Origin: Desulfovibrio cuneatus DSM 11391
GTDB lineage: Bacteria > Desulfobacterota > Desulfovibrionia > Desulfovibrionales > Desulfovibrionaceae
DNA length: 50,184 bases
NCBI RefSeq assembly: GCF_000430005.1
Contig: NZ_AUCY01000025.1
Span: 1-50,184, forward strand
Direction: 5' to 3'
How positions within the stretch are numbered: the first letter of the stretch is position 1; every line of letters begins with the position of its first letter. Made by a program: the position numbers and the translations under genes. The notes under the pieces were generated by a model, which worked only from the letters and a program-made list of their open reading frames with translations, made no database searches and was not told the DNA's origin. Positions 27,908-36,540 of this stretch are shown piece after piece.

Positions 27908-28576
27908 TTATTCCATGGAAATGCCCTTTTCCCAATAAATGAGTGGGAAGCGTTGCCCCATGGAACCAATAACGGCGTCGCGCTTGGCAGGTTCCAGCGG
28001 GCGCAGGCGAATATATACCCGGCGGCTGGGGGCATCCTGGCTGTTTTGGGAGGTCAGCACAGAAACAGTGCTGACTTCCAGTTCGCGCAGGGCGTCCATT
28101 ATGGGGCGCAGCGTGCCTGGCTTGTTGGCAATTTCAAAGGCAAGCTGAATGCCGCCGCTTTCTGCCCCGGTAATGTTCAGCAGCAGTTTAAAAATATCGG
28201 AATCAGTAATAATACCGCAAACTTTTCCTTCTTCATCCACCACGGGCACGCCACCAAAGCGTTTGGTCACCATGAGCCGGGCAATGCCTTCCACAGAATC
28301 GTCTTTTGCTGCCTTTTCCGGGTTTTTGGTCATAATTTCTTTGACCTTCATTTCCGAGAGCAGGTAGTACAGCTCGTGCATGTCTAGTGTGGTGGCCTTG
28401 GAAGGGGAGGCGTCTTTAATGTCCCTGTCGGAAACAATGCCCACAAGCTTTCCGTTGTCGTCCACAACAGGCAGCCTGCGTATACGGTTGTCTTTCATCA
28501 TGCGCGAAGCCTTCATAACAGAGACTTCAGGGGTAACGGTAAGTACTTTTTGTGTCATCCATTCTTGAACAAGCAT
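27908..28576 (-). CDS. CBS-pair and ACT-domain regulatory protein (AcuB-like)
   Basis: A 222-residue cytoplasmic protein. Residues about 1-60 and 75-135 are two CBS motifs (VQEWMTQKVLTVTPE...RLPVVDDNGKLVGIVSDRDIKDA; VKEIMTKNPEKAAKDD...GVPVVDEEGKVCGIITDSDIF), which bind adenosine ligands. Residues about 140-210 form an ACT-like ligand-binding domain (IQLAFEIANKPGTLRPIMDAL). The order resembles AcuB-type proteins. The partner enzyme is not evident from the context. ATG follows CGGAGG. Single gene on the minus strand. Confidence 0.88.
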   Translation of the reverse strand: MLVQEWMTQKVLTVTPEVSVMKASRMMKDNRIRRLPVVDDNGKLVGIVSDRDIKDASPSKATTLDMHELYYLLSEMKVKEIMTKNPEKAAKDDSVEGIARLMVTKRFGGVPVVDEEGKVCGIITDSDIFKLLLNITGAESGGIQLAFEIANKPGTLRPIMDALRELEVSTVSVLTSQNSQDAPSRRVYIRLRPLEPAKRDAVIGSMGQRFPLIYWEKGISME

Positions 28577-28926
28577 GCAACCTCCGAAGGTATGTAACGC
28601 ACCACTTGGGTGTTGCGGTTATGGAACCGCGGATTAAGGAAACGTTGTGGAGTCCGTTAGGCACGCACGATTTTTTCAAGCGGCAGCCATCATGCACAGG
28701 GCATGGTATATTGTGGCAGTATCTGTTTTCTCTATTTCTGCCAGTATCTGATTTTTTTATTAGTATATGCTTTTTCGGTTTGGGGAACAAGCCACTACTC
28801 GCTTTCTTTTTTGCTTTTTGGTATATAGCCAAAAGGGGCAAAATTGGCCACATGTTGCAGTAGGTATGTTACACAATGCAATGCTGATGGTTGCGAACAT
28901 TCAGCCGCCCCATAAGGAATTTCAAT
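28577..28926. other. Divergent intergenic stretch, no gene seen
   Basis: Promoter region for two divergent genes (CBS-ACT to the left, YitT family to the right). It is AT-rich around 28720-28860. I see no RNA gene or repeat. Confidence 0.5.
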
Positions 28927-29793
28927 ATGCAAAAATCATTCTCCCCCAACAGTCCTGCCAGCATTGCCTGGAACATGATGCTGTTGACAGTGGGCGCCCT
29001 TTTGTTTTCATTTGGTGTTAAATGCATTGCCCAGCCCCACGGCTTTGTTGCCGGGGGTATTTTTGGCACATCCCTTCTTATTTCCTACATAGACGATCGC
29101 TTGAGTGTGGGTGTGCTGTACGCCCTGCTCAACATTCCTGTGCTGCTTTTGGGGTGGTGCTTCCTCAGCCGTCGCTTTATTTTGTATACCATTTACAGTA
29201 TTACCGTGGCCTCCATTGCCAGTGAACTGCTCACCTTCAATGCTGGGGTAACACAGCCCATTCTGGCGGCTGTGGCTGCGGGCATTGTGTGCGGGGCGGG
29301 TTCCGGCATTGCGGTGCGTTCCCTTGGTAGCGACGGCGGACTTACCGTTATTTCTTTGATTTTACACGATAAATACAACCTGAATGTGGGTACATTCAAT
29401 ACGGCCTTTAACGCGGTGCTGTTTTTGGTGGCCTTGCCCATTATTAAGGTAGATAACGTTATTTATTCCATGATCATTACCTACCTGACCTCTACGTTAA
29501 TGAGCTATTTCATGGGAATGTTTGATGAACGCAAGCTCATGTTCATTATTTCCGACCAGTATGAATTGATAGCCAGCAATATTTTGAAGTACCTTGGCCG
29601 TGGCTGCACCATGCTACATGGGCGCGGGGCCTTTACCATGCAGGAACGTGAAGTGCTTATGACCGTGGTGAACAACTACCAGTTGCGCCGGGTGGAAGAA
29701 ATTGTGTTTGCCGCAGACCCTTCTGCCTTCGTGATTATTGAAAATACCCAGCAGGTGTTGGGGAAAGGGTTTTCTTCGCGCAAGCGGTATTAA
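28927..29793 (+). CDS. YitT family membrane protein (DUF161-DUF2179)
   Basis: A 288-residue protein with about five or six membrane segments in the first 200 residues (SIAWNMMLLTVGALLFSFGVKCI, VAGGIFGTSLL, GLTVISLILHDKYNLNVGTFNTAFN) and a soluble C-terminal DUF2179 domain (FIISDQYELIASNIL...GRGCTMLHGRGAFTMQEREVLMTVV). This is the standard YitT layout; the transported substrate is unknown. AAGGAA precedes the ATG. Monocistronic, followed by a strong terminator. Confidence 0.88.
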   Translation: MQKSFSPNSPASIAWNMMLLTVGALLFSFGVKCIAQPHGFVAGGIFGTSLLISYIDDRLSVGVLYALLNIPVLLLGWCFLSRRFILYTIYSITVASIASELLTFNAGVTQPILAAVAAGIVCGAGSGIAVRSLGSDGGLTVISLILHDKYNLNVGTFNTAFNAVLFLVALPIIKVDNVIYSMIITYLTSTLMSYFMGMFDERKLMFIISDQYELIASNILKYLGRGCTMLHGRGAFTMQEREVLMTVVNNYQLRRVEEIVFAADPSAFVIIENTQQVLGKGFSSRKRY

Positions 29794-29826
29794 GGAAGCG
29801 CAGATATATTTCATCAGGGACGCAAA

Positions 29827-29868
29827 CAACGCGCCCGGCTTCCTTGAGGGGAAACCGGGCGCGTTGTT
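29827..29868. terminator. Hairpin terminator
   Basis: CAACGCGCCCGG and CCGGGCGCGTTG form a strong stem around a 17-base loop after the YitT gene. The T run is short (TTGTTAT). Confidence 0.75.
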
Positions 29869-29967
29869 ATGGTGTGTGTTGTATTATGGGGAGTGCGTTC
29901 TGCCTGTTCTGTGCTCTTTATCCGCTCGGGCTTCGGCTCCCGCCCTGCGGGCGGTTCTCAATTCCGC

Positions 29968-31455
29968 TTATTTCCCTTTCTGGGCCATAATTCTATACAG
30001 TGTGGCAAGGCTTATGCCCAGCTCTTTGGCTGCAGCCCGTTTGCCGGGAACAGATTTGCCATGTTTCACGAGCATAGCTTGCACCATGGTTGTGGTTATG
30101 CCGGAACGCGGCTGGTGCTGGGGTGTTTGTACAGGTGTTCCTTCTTGTGGAAGCAGGTCATACGGCGTTTCAAAACGCGGTGCCAGGTCTTCCCAGGTAA
30201 TGCGCCCGTTCTTGCTGAAGGCAATGCCGTATTCCATGAAGTTTTTCAGTTCGCGCACGTTGCCGGGCCAGTGGTATTCCATGAACTTGGCCATAAGCAC
30301 AGGGTCCACCACCACGGTATGCGAGCCAACGGCCCTGCATTCACGGGTGATGAAGTGCATGATAAGGGGGCGGATATCTTCCTTGCGTTCACGCAGGGGG
30401 GCCAAATACAAGGGCATAACGTTGAGTCGGAAGTACAGGTCTTCGCGAAATGAGCCCTGGCGCACCATGTGGCGCAGGTCTTTGTTGGTGGCCGCAATAA
30501 TGCGGGTGGGCACGTGGGTGAGTTTGGCATCTCCCACCTTGCGCACCATGCCGTCTTGCAGAATACGCAGCAGTTTTACCTGCAACAGCATGGGCAGTTC
30601 GCCAATTTCATCCAAAAACAGGGTGCCCCCGGCGGCCTGTTCCCACAGCCCTTGCTTGCCTGCGGCATTGGCCCCGGAAAAGGCCCCAGCCGCATAGCCG
30701 AACAGTTCGCTTTCCATAAGCGCTTCCGGCAACGCTCCGCAATTTATCGGTACGAAAGGGCCGGCAGCGCAGGCGCTGTTTGTATGAATGGCCTGGGCGG
30801 CAAGTTCCTTGCCTGTGCCAGATTCGCCAAACAGGAGCACTGGGGCCGTGGTGGGGGCTACGCGAATAATGTGTTCTTTCAGGGTGGCAAGGGCCAGGGA
30901 ATGTCCCACCAGGGCGTCCAGGCTGTTGCGGCCTTCCGCATTTTCTGCCCGTGTTTCCAGGGGTAAGGCCCCGGTGCGGTGCAAAAGGTCCACAAGCTGG
31001 CGCACCAACATAAAGGCCCGTTCCGCGCATTCCAGCAAGGCCATGCGCTGGCCCTGGTCGAAGGTGACTATTTGCACAGCTCCGGCAATGCGCCCTTCCA
31101 GCAACAGGGGGGCCGTGTAGTTTGCCTGATCTTTGCACTGGGCGTTTTGCGAACAGTGCAGGCATGTGCCTTCTTCCCTGGGGCGCAGCATAACAGTTTG
31201 CACGCCGCTGTGAATACTTTCCGCAAGGCGGGTGTCTTTGGGCGCTGCCAGGCCAATACCCAACTTGTAAGGGCCTGTACCGGCAACGCAAATACAGTGG
31301 GCGTCAATTACTACGACCTCCACTGAAAAAAGGCCCGTGAGAATTTCCAGAAATGACTGCAACGGCTCCCAGTGTTTTGTTTGCGCCATATGGCGCTTGC
31401 CTTTGCTGTTGCTGACCCAGGCCGGAGAACCTTTGTGTATGCTGTCTGGTGACAT
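29968..31455 (-). CDS. Sigma-54-dependent transcriptional activator with Cys-rich sensor region
   Basis: About 495 residues. Residues 1-180 form a sensory region with VVVIDAHCICVAGTG and a cysteine cluster CLHCSQNAQC (near 98-107) that could hold a metal or Fe-S centre. Residues about 182-415 are the AAA+ domain: Walker A GESGTGKE, Walker B GTLFLDEIGELP, and RLNVMPLYLAPLRERKEDI. The sigma-54 contact loop reads GAFSGA instead of the usual GAFTGA. The C-terminus is a Fis-type helix-turn-helix (KRAAAKELGISLATLYRIM). ATG follows AGG at five bases. It lies downstream of the cysteine desulfidase gene, which has a sigma-54 promoter candidate, so regulation of that gene is the likely role. Confidence 0.9.
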   Translation of the reverse strand: MSPDSIHKGSPAWVSNSKGKRHMAQTKHWEPLQSFLEILTGLFSVEVVVIDAHCICVAGTGPYKLGIGLAAPKDTRLAESIHSGVQTVMLRPREEGTCLHCSQNAQCKDQANYTAPLLLEGRIAGAVQIVTFDQGQRMALLECAERAFMLVRQLVDLLHRTGALPLETRAENAEGRNSLDALVGHSLALATLKEHIIRVAPTTAPVLLFGESGTGKELAAQAIHTNSACAAGPFVPINCGALPEALMESELFGYAAGAFSGANAAGKQGLWEQAAGGTLFLDEIGELPMLLQVKLLRILQDGMVRKVGDAKLTHVPTRIIAATNKDLRHMVRQGSFREDLYFRLNVMPLYLAPLRERKEDIRPLIMHFITRECRAVGSHTVVVDPVLMAKFMEYHWPGNVRELKNFMEYGIAFSKNGRITWEDLAPRFETPYDLLPQEGTPVQTPQHQPRSGITTTMVQAMLVKHGKSVPGKRAAAKELGISLATLYRIMAQKGK

Positions 31456-31490
31456 ACTCACCTGCTGTGCAAAAAGATTATGTTGCTATG

Positions 31491-31613
31491 AAACGCGGAG
31501 TTATTCCGTTTGGCGGCGTTACTTCATTTTTTTTTGAAACAGTCGAGGACGGAAGAGTCAACTCCTGCTTCAAAAAAACTCGTGCCTTGCCAAATGAAAA
31601 ACTGAGCGTTTCC
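31491..31613. repeat. 125-bp palindrome, copy B (inverted relative to A)
   Basis: Same element as 15211-15334 in opposite orientation: AAACGCGGAGTTATTCCGTTT at one end and GAGCGTTTCC at the other, centre CAGTCGAGGACGGAAGAGTC (31540-31559). It lies between the cysteine desulfidase and sigma-54 regulator genes. Confidence 0.85.
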
Positions 31614-31677
31614 TAAAAAACGATGTACCCAGTGGTTCCCTCAACGCGAAAAGGAAAATCCGAACAAAATCGTTGTG

Positions 31678-32961
31678 TTACTTCGTTGGTTTGTGCTCTG
31701 CCTCGGACTTCTGGAGCATCATGGTGGCCATGTACTGGTCAATAACCTGGAACAGCCCGTGGGAGAATTTGTCCAGAATTTCTCCGGTTTCATGCAGGGA
31801 AGTGGCACTCAGGCCCTGGTTTTCCCGCAGGCCGCCACCGTGAATGGCCAGGGAGGCTGCATTCCAGGCTTCCGCTGCGGCAGTACCCACTTTCAGGCTG
31901 CACGTTTCCTTGGCACCATCGCACAGCATGCCCAGCAAGCTGGCTACAAACGTTACCACGGCCCGTTCTGCCTGTTCGGCTGTGCCGCCCTGCAAGCGCA
32001 CAAGCCCTGCCGCCGCCCCTGCCCCGGCTGCCACGGCGCACCCACACACAGGGGTAAGGCGCCCGGTGTGGGCTTTAAGGAAGCCACACACAAGGTGGCT
32101 TAAAGCAAGGGATTCAGCCAGTTGCCTTTCACTGCATTTCAGGCTGCGGGCCGCCACCACAATGGGCACAATGGCTGTAATGCCGTGGTTGCCGCTGCCT
32201 GCGCTGCTCATTACCGGAAAGTCGCCACCGCTCATGCGCACTTCTGAAGCCCCTGCCGCGGCGTTACGAATTTGATCTGCCAAGGAGGCGTGCCCGTCTT
32301 CATCCAAAAGGCCGGAGCCCATGCCCCAGTCTTCATGCTGGCTGGCGTCTGCCACCACCATGTTCATGCGTGCCCCTTCCAGCAGCAGCACTTCATCGAC
32401 AGCGTCCACGGAAGTAGCAAATTGCCACAGGTCTTGGATGGAGAACTGGCGAATTTCTTCATACAAAGCGTCTACGCTTTGGGCAGCGGCAGGGGGTGCC
32501 TGGAACAGGCAAACATCGTCCCGGTACAGTTCTTCAATGCGGTCGTGGCGGTGGGCAATGGTGCAGTGTGCGGTGTGCCCGCCCCCATGCACCGTAACCC
32601 GCACCCACACCGGGGGCACGTCAGGCGTAATGGATTCTGTTACCTTGCCCGTATCAAGAAGAGCCTGGGCCTTGGCAATAACAGCATCGCTAATGCCGTG
32701 CAGCACCATAAGGCCCTGGTCCGGGTTGCCCCCAAGGGCACCCAGGGCGGCAGCCATTACGTTGCCGCGCAGGTTGGGCAGGCCGGGCAAGCCTACGGAG
32801 CGGCCATTTTTGAAGACGTTCAGGGAAAGCGCAATTTCCATATGTTCCACAGGCAGTTCCAGCGCCTTGGCGGCTTTGCCCGCTGCAAGGGCAACTGCCC
32901 CTGGTTCTGTGCATCCAAATGAAGGCTTCACTTCCTGAGCTAAAAAATTCTTCATGTCCAT
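31678..32961 (-). CDS. cyuA: L-cysteine desulfidase (CyuA/UPF0597 family)
   Basis: Fe-S enzyme breaking L-cysteine into pyruvate, ammonia and sulfide. The 427-residue protein matches the UPF0597 (YhaM/CyuA) family, related to the iron-sulfur serine dehydratases: KPSFGCTEPGAVALA near the start (C17), GRSVGLPGLPNLRGNVMAAALG, VRVTVHGGGHTAHCTIAHRHDRIE, MSSAGSGNHGITAIVPIV, and MLCDGAKETCSLK with two further cluster cysteines. AAGGAG stands seven bases before the ATG. A -24/-12 type promoter lies about 50 bases upstream (33010-33024), and an activator gene of the matching class lies downstream. In a sulfide-producing organism it would allow growth on cysteine. Confidence 0.9.
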   Translation of the reverse strand: MDMKNFLAQEVKPSFGCTEPGAVALAAGKAAKALELPVEHMEIALSLNVFKNGRSVGLPGLPNLRGNVMAAALGALGGNPDQGLMVLHGISDAVIAKAQALLDTGKVTESITPDVPPVWVRVTVHGGGHTAHCTIAHRHDRIEELYRDDVCLFQAPPAAAQSVDALYEEIRQFSIQDLWQFATSVDAVDEVLLLEGARMNMVVADASQHEDWGMGSGLLDEDGHASLADQIRNAAAGASEVRMSGGDFPVMSSAGSGNHGITAIVPIVVAARSLKCSERQLAESLALSHLVCGFLKAHTGRLTPVCGCAVAAGAGAAAGLVRLQGGTAEQAERAVVTFVASLLGMLCDGAKETCSLKVGTAAAEAWNAASLAIHGGGLRENQGLSATSLHETGEILDKFSHGLFQVIDQYMATMMLQKSEAEHKPTK

Positions 32962-33009
32962 TGTGGGCTCCTTGTACGCTTGCCAGGGCGTGATGTTTCT
33001 TTTAGTTTA

Positions 33010-33024
33010 GCATCTTTTATGCCA
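33010..33024 (-). promoter_or_regulatory. Candidate sigma-54 (-24/-12) promoter of cyuA
   Basis: The minus strand reads TTGGCATAAAAGATGCT, with GG and GC separated by exactly 10 bases, close to the TGGCAC-N5-TTGCT consensus. The predicted start point lies about 35-40 bases before the cyuA ATG. Confidence 0.65.
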
Positions 33025-33220
33025 AAGCACCAAAGTATTGTGCCCCTGTGATTATTCCGACTTGCTCCCTGCCGCAGCATGAGAAATTATCGCAAACAAA
33101 TGAGGATTTCTCAAGTGAGAATACTGAGACCCCCCCAGGGCGTGCCTGCAAGGGCTGCTTTGAGGGTGTGTGGCTGGGAATATGGGGATGGTGGCTATAG
33201 ACATTCCTCTCTTTTCAAGA

Positions 33221-33255
33221 CAAAAAAAGGGAACGTACCTGCGTACGTTCCCTTT
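33221..33255 (-). terminator. Rho-independent terminator after tRNA-Pro
   Basis: GGGAACGTAC and GTACGTTCCC pair around a short loop (CTGC). On the minus strand the stem is followed by a run of seven T. Confidence 0.85.
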
Positions 33256-33264
33256 GGGAAAATC

Positions 33265-33341
33265 TGGTCGGGATGAGAGGATTCGAACCTCCGGCCCCAT
33301 ACACCCCATGCATGTGCGCTACCAAGCTGCGCTACATCCCG
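33265..33341 (-). tRNA. tRNA-Pro (anticodon GGG)
   Basis: A 77-base cloverleaf: acceptor CGGGATG pairs with CATCCCG, D arm GCGCAGCTTGGTAGCGC, anticodon loop ATGGGGT giving anticodon GGG, T loop TTCGAAT, and an encoded CCA end. A terminator follows directly. Confidence 0.94.
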
Positions 33342-33534
33342 ACGAGGCAGATATCTACCCCAGGCGGCGGCGTGAGTCAACCCTTTGTGGCGGCTTTTTG
33401 CAAGAAAATGCAAATTTGTGGGTGCTCAGCAGTGGGTTGACAACCCTGGCGTTGGCGGGCAAGTTGACTGATCGTTTTTGGCAGCAACGGCTGGCGTTCT
33501 TTTGTCCATGAACTACCCTTTTTGCAGGAAGACC

Positions 33535-34173
33535 ATGATAAGTGCATACCTAAGCGGCTTTGCCACAGGGGCCAGCTTGATAATAGCCATTGGCGCGCAA
33601 AATGCCTTTGTGCTGGTGCAGGGCATTCGCCGGGAATACCACATTATATGCGCCGCCCTGTGCGCTACTTTGGATGCGTTGCTTATAGCCGCCGGGGTGT
33701 TGGGGGTAGGCACGTTTGTGGCTTCCAACCCTTACCTGCGCCTTGGTTCCGGCATTGGCGGGGCGCTGTTTTTGGCCTGGTTTGGGGCTGGTGCGTTGCG
33801 TTCTGCCATACATGCGGGGAAAATGGACGTTTCCACCCAGCAGGCCGGGGGCAGGGGGCTGCGCCAAACGGTGCTGGCCCTGCTGGCTGTTTCCCTGCTC
33901 AACCCCCATGTATACCTGGACACGGTGGTGCTGCTGGGGGCCATAAGCGGCAACTACGCAGGCGATGGGCGCTATTTTTTTGGGGCAGGGGCCATAACCG
34001 CTTCTGTGGTGTGGTTTTTCTGCCTGGCGCTTGGGGGTGCGTTGCTGGCCCCGGTGTTTGCACGGCCCCTGGCCTGGCGTGTGCTCTACCTTATTGTGTG
34101 CGGCATGGTGTGGCTTGTGGCGGCTGGCCTTGCTGTGGATGTGTGGGGGCAGGTGATTTTGTTACAAGGATAA
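33535..34173 (+). CDS. LysE/ArgO-family amino-acid exporter
   Basis: A 212-residue membrane protein with about six membrane segments. The LysE/ArgO hallmarks are visible: GFATGASLIIAIGAQNAFVLVQGIRR at the N-terminus and LAVSLLNPHVYLDTVVLLGAISG in the middle. These proteins export basic amino acids (arginine, lysine) from the cytoplasm. QNAFVL and NPHVYLDT resemble the ArgO subgroup more than RhtB. Start at the ATG after AGGAAG. Monocistronic with a strong terminator downstream. Confidence 0.9.
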   Translation: MISAYLSGFATGASLIIAIGAQNAFVLVQGIRREYHIICAALCATLDALLIAAGVLGVGTFVASNPYLRLGSGIGGALFLAWFGAGALRSAIHAGKMDVSTQQAGGRGLRQTVLALLAVSLLNPHVYLDTVVLLGAISGNYAGDGRYFFGAGAITASVVWFFCLALGGALLAPVFARPLAWRVLYLIVCGMVWLVAAGLAVDVWGQVILLQG

Positions 34174-34193
34174 TAGTTTTGCTACAGAATAAT

Positions 34194-34236
34194 AAACAGC
34201 CGTGCAGCACGCTTTTGGGTGCTGCACGGCTGTTTG
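34194..34236 (+). terminator. Rho-independent terminator
   Basis: ACAGCCGTGCAGCAC and GTGCTGCACGGCTGT form a 15-bp perfect stem with loop GCTTTTGG, followed by TTGTTTG. It lies between the converging exporter and phosphoesterase genes and can serve both. Confidence 0.88.
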
Positions 34237-34250
34237 TTTGTGGGCATAAT

Positions 34251-35405
34251 TTACTGGTTAAGCGCCTGCTTGTTCTGGCTTGAACGCAAGGTTATGTGGG
34301 TAATTTCAGCAGGTACACCAAAGCGGCCAGGGAAGCCGCTCCAAAGCCCTACGCCGTTATTCACGTACAGCAGCATGTCGCCCACCTGGTACTGCCCGGA
34401 AACAAAGCCCTGGTTAAACATGGCGATAATGCTGTCCAGCCCGGTAATAATTCCACCGTGGGTGTGTCCGGAAAGTTGCAGGTGTGCGCCTGCCGGGGCA
34501 TTTTCCAGCGCCCCTGCTGGGCGGTGGTCTAACATAATGGTGAATGTGCCCGGTGTAATGCCCTGCATGGCCTGCTGTGGGTTGGGCGTTATCAGGCCAT
34601 ACCGGCTTGCGGCTGGGTCGGAAACACCCGCAATGGCTACCGGGCCACCGGGCAGGGGCACAAGTTTGTGGCTGTTTTCCAGCACAGGCAGGCCCAACGC
34701 TTCATACCCCTTACGCCAGGGGGAGTAACCGGAATAGTATTCATGGTTGCCAAATACGGCAAATATTCCGTGGGTGGCCTGTAAGCGGGTAAGGGCAGCC
34801 ATGTCTCCTAAGCGTTGTTCTGGGGTGCCATCCACCAGGTCGCCTGTAAGCAAAATAAGGTCAGGGTGCAAGGCATTGACTATTTCCACCACAGCTTCCA
34901 CGCGGGGGGCGCGCAGCATGGCACTGGCATGCAGGTCACTCAGTTGTACCAGGGTCAGGCCGTCCAGGCTTGGGGGCAAGGTGGGCAGGGTAATTTCCAT
35001 CGTGCGCACATCCGGCACCCGAATGCCTTCCCACATGGCATAGGTGGAAAGAAGCATGGCAAGGCCAACCGTGGCCGTTGCCATGCGCGGCGTGTTGGGC
35101 AGGGGGCGCGTGTGCAGGCCAGCCTTGCGGGCCATAAACAGCACAAGGGAGGTAATGTCACGCAGGAGCAGCAACACCACCAAAAAGAATAACCCCATGA
35201 ACAGCCAGCCCATAAGGAAAAGCGCAGGTCCGGGCACGTTTGCCAACACAATGGAGCCAAAAAAAAGGCGCAGCCACATGAGTTTTTGGGCAATAATAAG
35301 CAGGCTCAGGCCTGCCAGCCATTTTACCCACCTGGGGGCTGGCAATGGCAGCACAAAGCGGAACAAGGGGTAAAGGAACAGGACCAAGCCGTAATAAAGA
35401 ATCAT
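34251..35405 (-). CDS. Membrane-anchored metallophosphoesterase (YkuE/YaeI-like)
   Basis: A 384-residue protein with about four N-terminal membrane segments (residues 1-125) and a C-terminal calcineurin-type phosphoesterase domain. All metal motifs are intact: SDLHAS, TGDLVDG, FGNHEYYSG and SGHTHGG. The domain resembles the group that removes phosphate from lipid-linked substrates (YkuE, YaeI, LpxH-like), consistent with the membrane anchor, but the substrate is unknown. ATG 35405 is preceded by CAGGAG; the TTG start further out is unlikely. Confidence 0.88.
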   Translation of the reverse strand: MILYYGLVLFLYPLFRFVLPLPAPRWVKWLAGLSLLIIAQKLMWLRLFFGSIVLANVPGPALFLMGWLFMGLFFLVVLLLLRDITSLVLFMARKAGLHTRPLPNTPRMATATVGLAMLLSTYAMWEGIRVPDVRTMEITLPTLPPSLDGLTLVQLSDLHASAMLRAPRVEAVVEIVNALHPDLILLTGDLVDGTPEQRLGDMAALTRLQATHGIFAVFGNHEYYSGYSPWRKGYEALGLPVLENSHKLVPLPGGPVAIAGVSDPAASRYGLITPNPQQAMQGITPGTFTIMLDHRPAGALENAPAGAHLQLSGHTHGGIITGLDSIIAMFNQGFVSGQYQVGDMLLYVNNGVGLWSGFPGRFGVPAEITHITLRSSQNKQALNQ

Positions 35406-35544
35406 GTATGCTCCTGGCAAAAGCAGGGGAATGGTGTTGCCTTATAGGTCTGATTGGGTATGAAAGGGCGCACGGATTCTGTGATTGCCCAACTTGACAT
35501 ATTGTACTGTTCTTGCCCGTTGTCAATGGCAGTGCCAGTACAAA

Positions 35545-35576
35545 CGCCGGGTGAGCCCGTGTGAGCCAACCCGGCG
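35545..35576 (-). terminator. Hairpin after the beta-lactamase gene
   Basis: CGCCGGGT and ACCCGGCG pair around 16 bases. On the minus strand TTTGT follows. The T run is weak, so termination may be partial. Confidence 0.5.
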
Positions 35577-35616
35577 CAATCCCGTTGCTGAACGTTTGTG
35601 TCCTGGGGGTAATGTA

Positions 35617-36408
35617 TTATAAAACGCCCAGCGCTTTCAAACAGGCTTTGCCCAACTCCACCCGGTTGGGAGCATTGGGGGTGGGCATGTCTATGTTCAG
35701 GGCGAAAGCATAAATTTTTCCGTCTTTTTGTACCCAGCCAACCCACCAGCCAATGTTGGGGTCTTCAGCATCGGCAGTGCCCGTTTTGCCATGCAGTTCC
35801 CAGTTGGCCCCTTTTTCCAGAAGCGTAATTTCACGGGTGGCGGCCTGGGCTTCTGCTGAAATAGGCAGGGTGCCCTTGGCAAGGGCGGCCATGAACCGGG
35901 CCTGTTCAAGCGCACTAATGGCAAGGGGACCCTTCAGCCAGAAGGTGTCTGCCACGGTGCCGGGGTTTGCGTTGCCGTATTCCATGGCGTCCAGCATTTC
36001 TTTGTACGGCTGCAAACCCACGCGGCGGGCCAGTTCCTGGTATACTGGCACGTTGGAAACCGTAATGGCTTCACGCAGGCTCATGTCTTTTTCCCATTCC
36101 TTGCGTGGCTGTGGCTTGCCGCCATAGGGCAGTACCTCGTCCACACTTTTCACCGCCCCGGTGGCAAGGCCAATAAGGGTGTTGGGAATTTTAAAAGTGG
36201 AGGCAGGAATAAAGCGCTCTTCTGCCCGCAGGCGGTTGTAGCCTGTGTACACACCGTGCTCCACATCGTACAGCACAAAGGTGCCAATAACACCATTCTT
36301 GGCAAATACATTGGCAGCTTCCTGGCTGTCGCGCCACTCAGCAGCCACGGCAGGCATACACAACAAAAGAGCAACGGCAAAGCTCAACAGGCGGGTGATG
36401 GAGCGCAT
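35617..36408 (-). CDS. Class D (OXA-type) beta-lactamase
   Basis: Periplasmic serine beta-lactamase homologue of 263 residues with a signal peptide (MRSITRLL...PAVAAEWR). Class D motifs appear in order: STFK at 70-73 with the acylated Ser and the carboxylated Lys, SNV at 118-120, YGN at 144-146, a Trp in FWLKGPLAIS that shields the carbamate, and KTG at 208-210 followed by GWWVGWVQ. All catalytic residues are present, so it is probably active; the spectrum cannot be read from sequence. GGAGG precedes the ATG. The gene stands alone between hairpin repeat R3 and a phosphoesterase, with no integron or IS next to it, and has host-like composition. It is probably a resident gene. Confidence 0.93.
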   Translation of the reverse strand: MRSITRLLSFAVALLLCMPAVAAEWRDSQEAANVFAKNGVIGTFVLYDVEHGVYTGYNRLRAEERFIPASTFKIPNTLIGLATGAVKSVDEVLPYGGKPQPRKEWEKDMSLREAITVSNVPVYQELARRVGLQPYKEMLDAMEYGNANPGTVADTFWLKGPLAISALEQARFMAALAKGTLPISAEAQAATREITLLEKGANWELHGKTGTADAEDPNIGWWVGWVQKDGKIYAFALNIDMPTPNAPNRVELGKACLKALGVL

Positions 36409-36454
36409 GGGAAACCTCCAGGGGAATGACTTTTGATGAGCAGTACGATTGGGA

Positions 36455-36529
36455 AGGCTCTGCCTCCCCAAGCCCCCTGCAAGGGGAATCATTCCCCTTG
36501 CAGGGGGCTTGGGGGACAGCGTCCCCCAA
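36455..36529. repeat. Modular GC-rich hairpin repeat, compact copy R3
   Basis: Has the AGGCTCTGCCTCCCC left end and GGGGGACAGCGTCCCCC right end shared with R1 and R4. Between them is a perfect 24-bp inverted repeat: 36466-36489 pairs with 36491-36514 around a single C. The central variable hairpin is absent. It lies 12 bases past the aspS stop, and the strong stem could also end that transcript. Confidence 0.85.
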
Positions 36530-36540
36530 AGTATAGCAGG

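Noticed and set aside
29738-30697. Long plus-strand frame (319 codons) opposite the sigma-54 activator
   Set aside because: It mirrors a gene with full family motifs on the other strand; its own product is Arg/Ser-rich without any domain.
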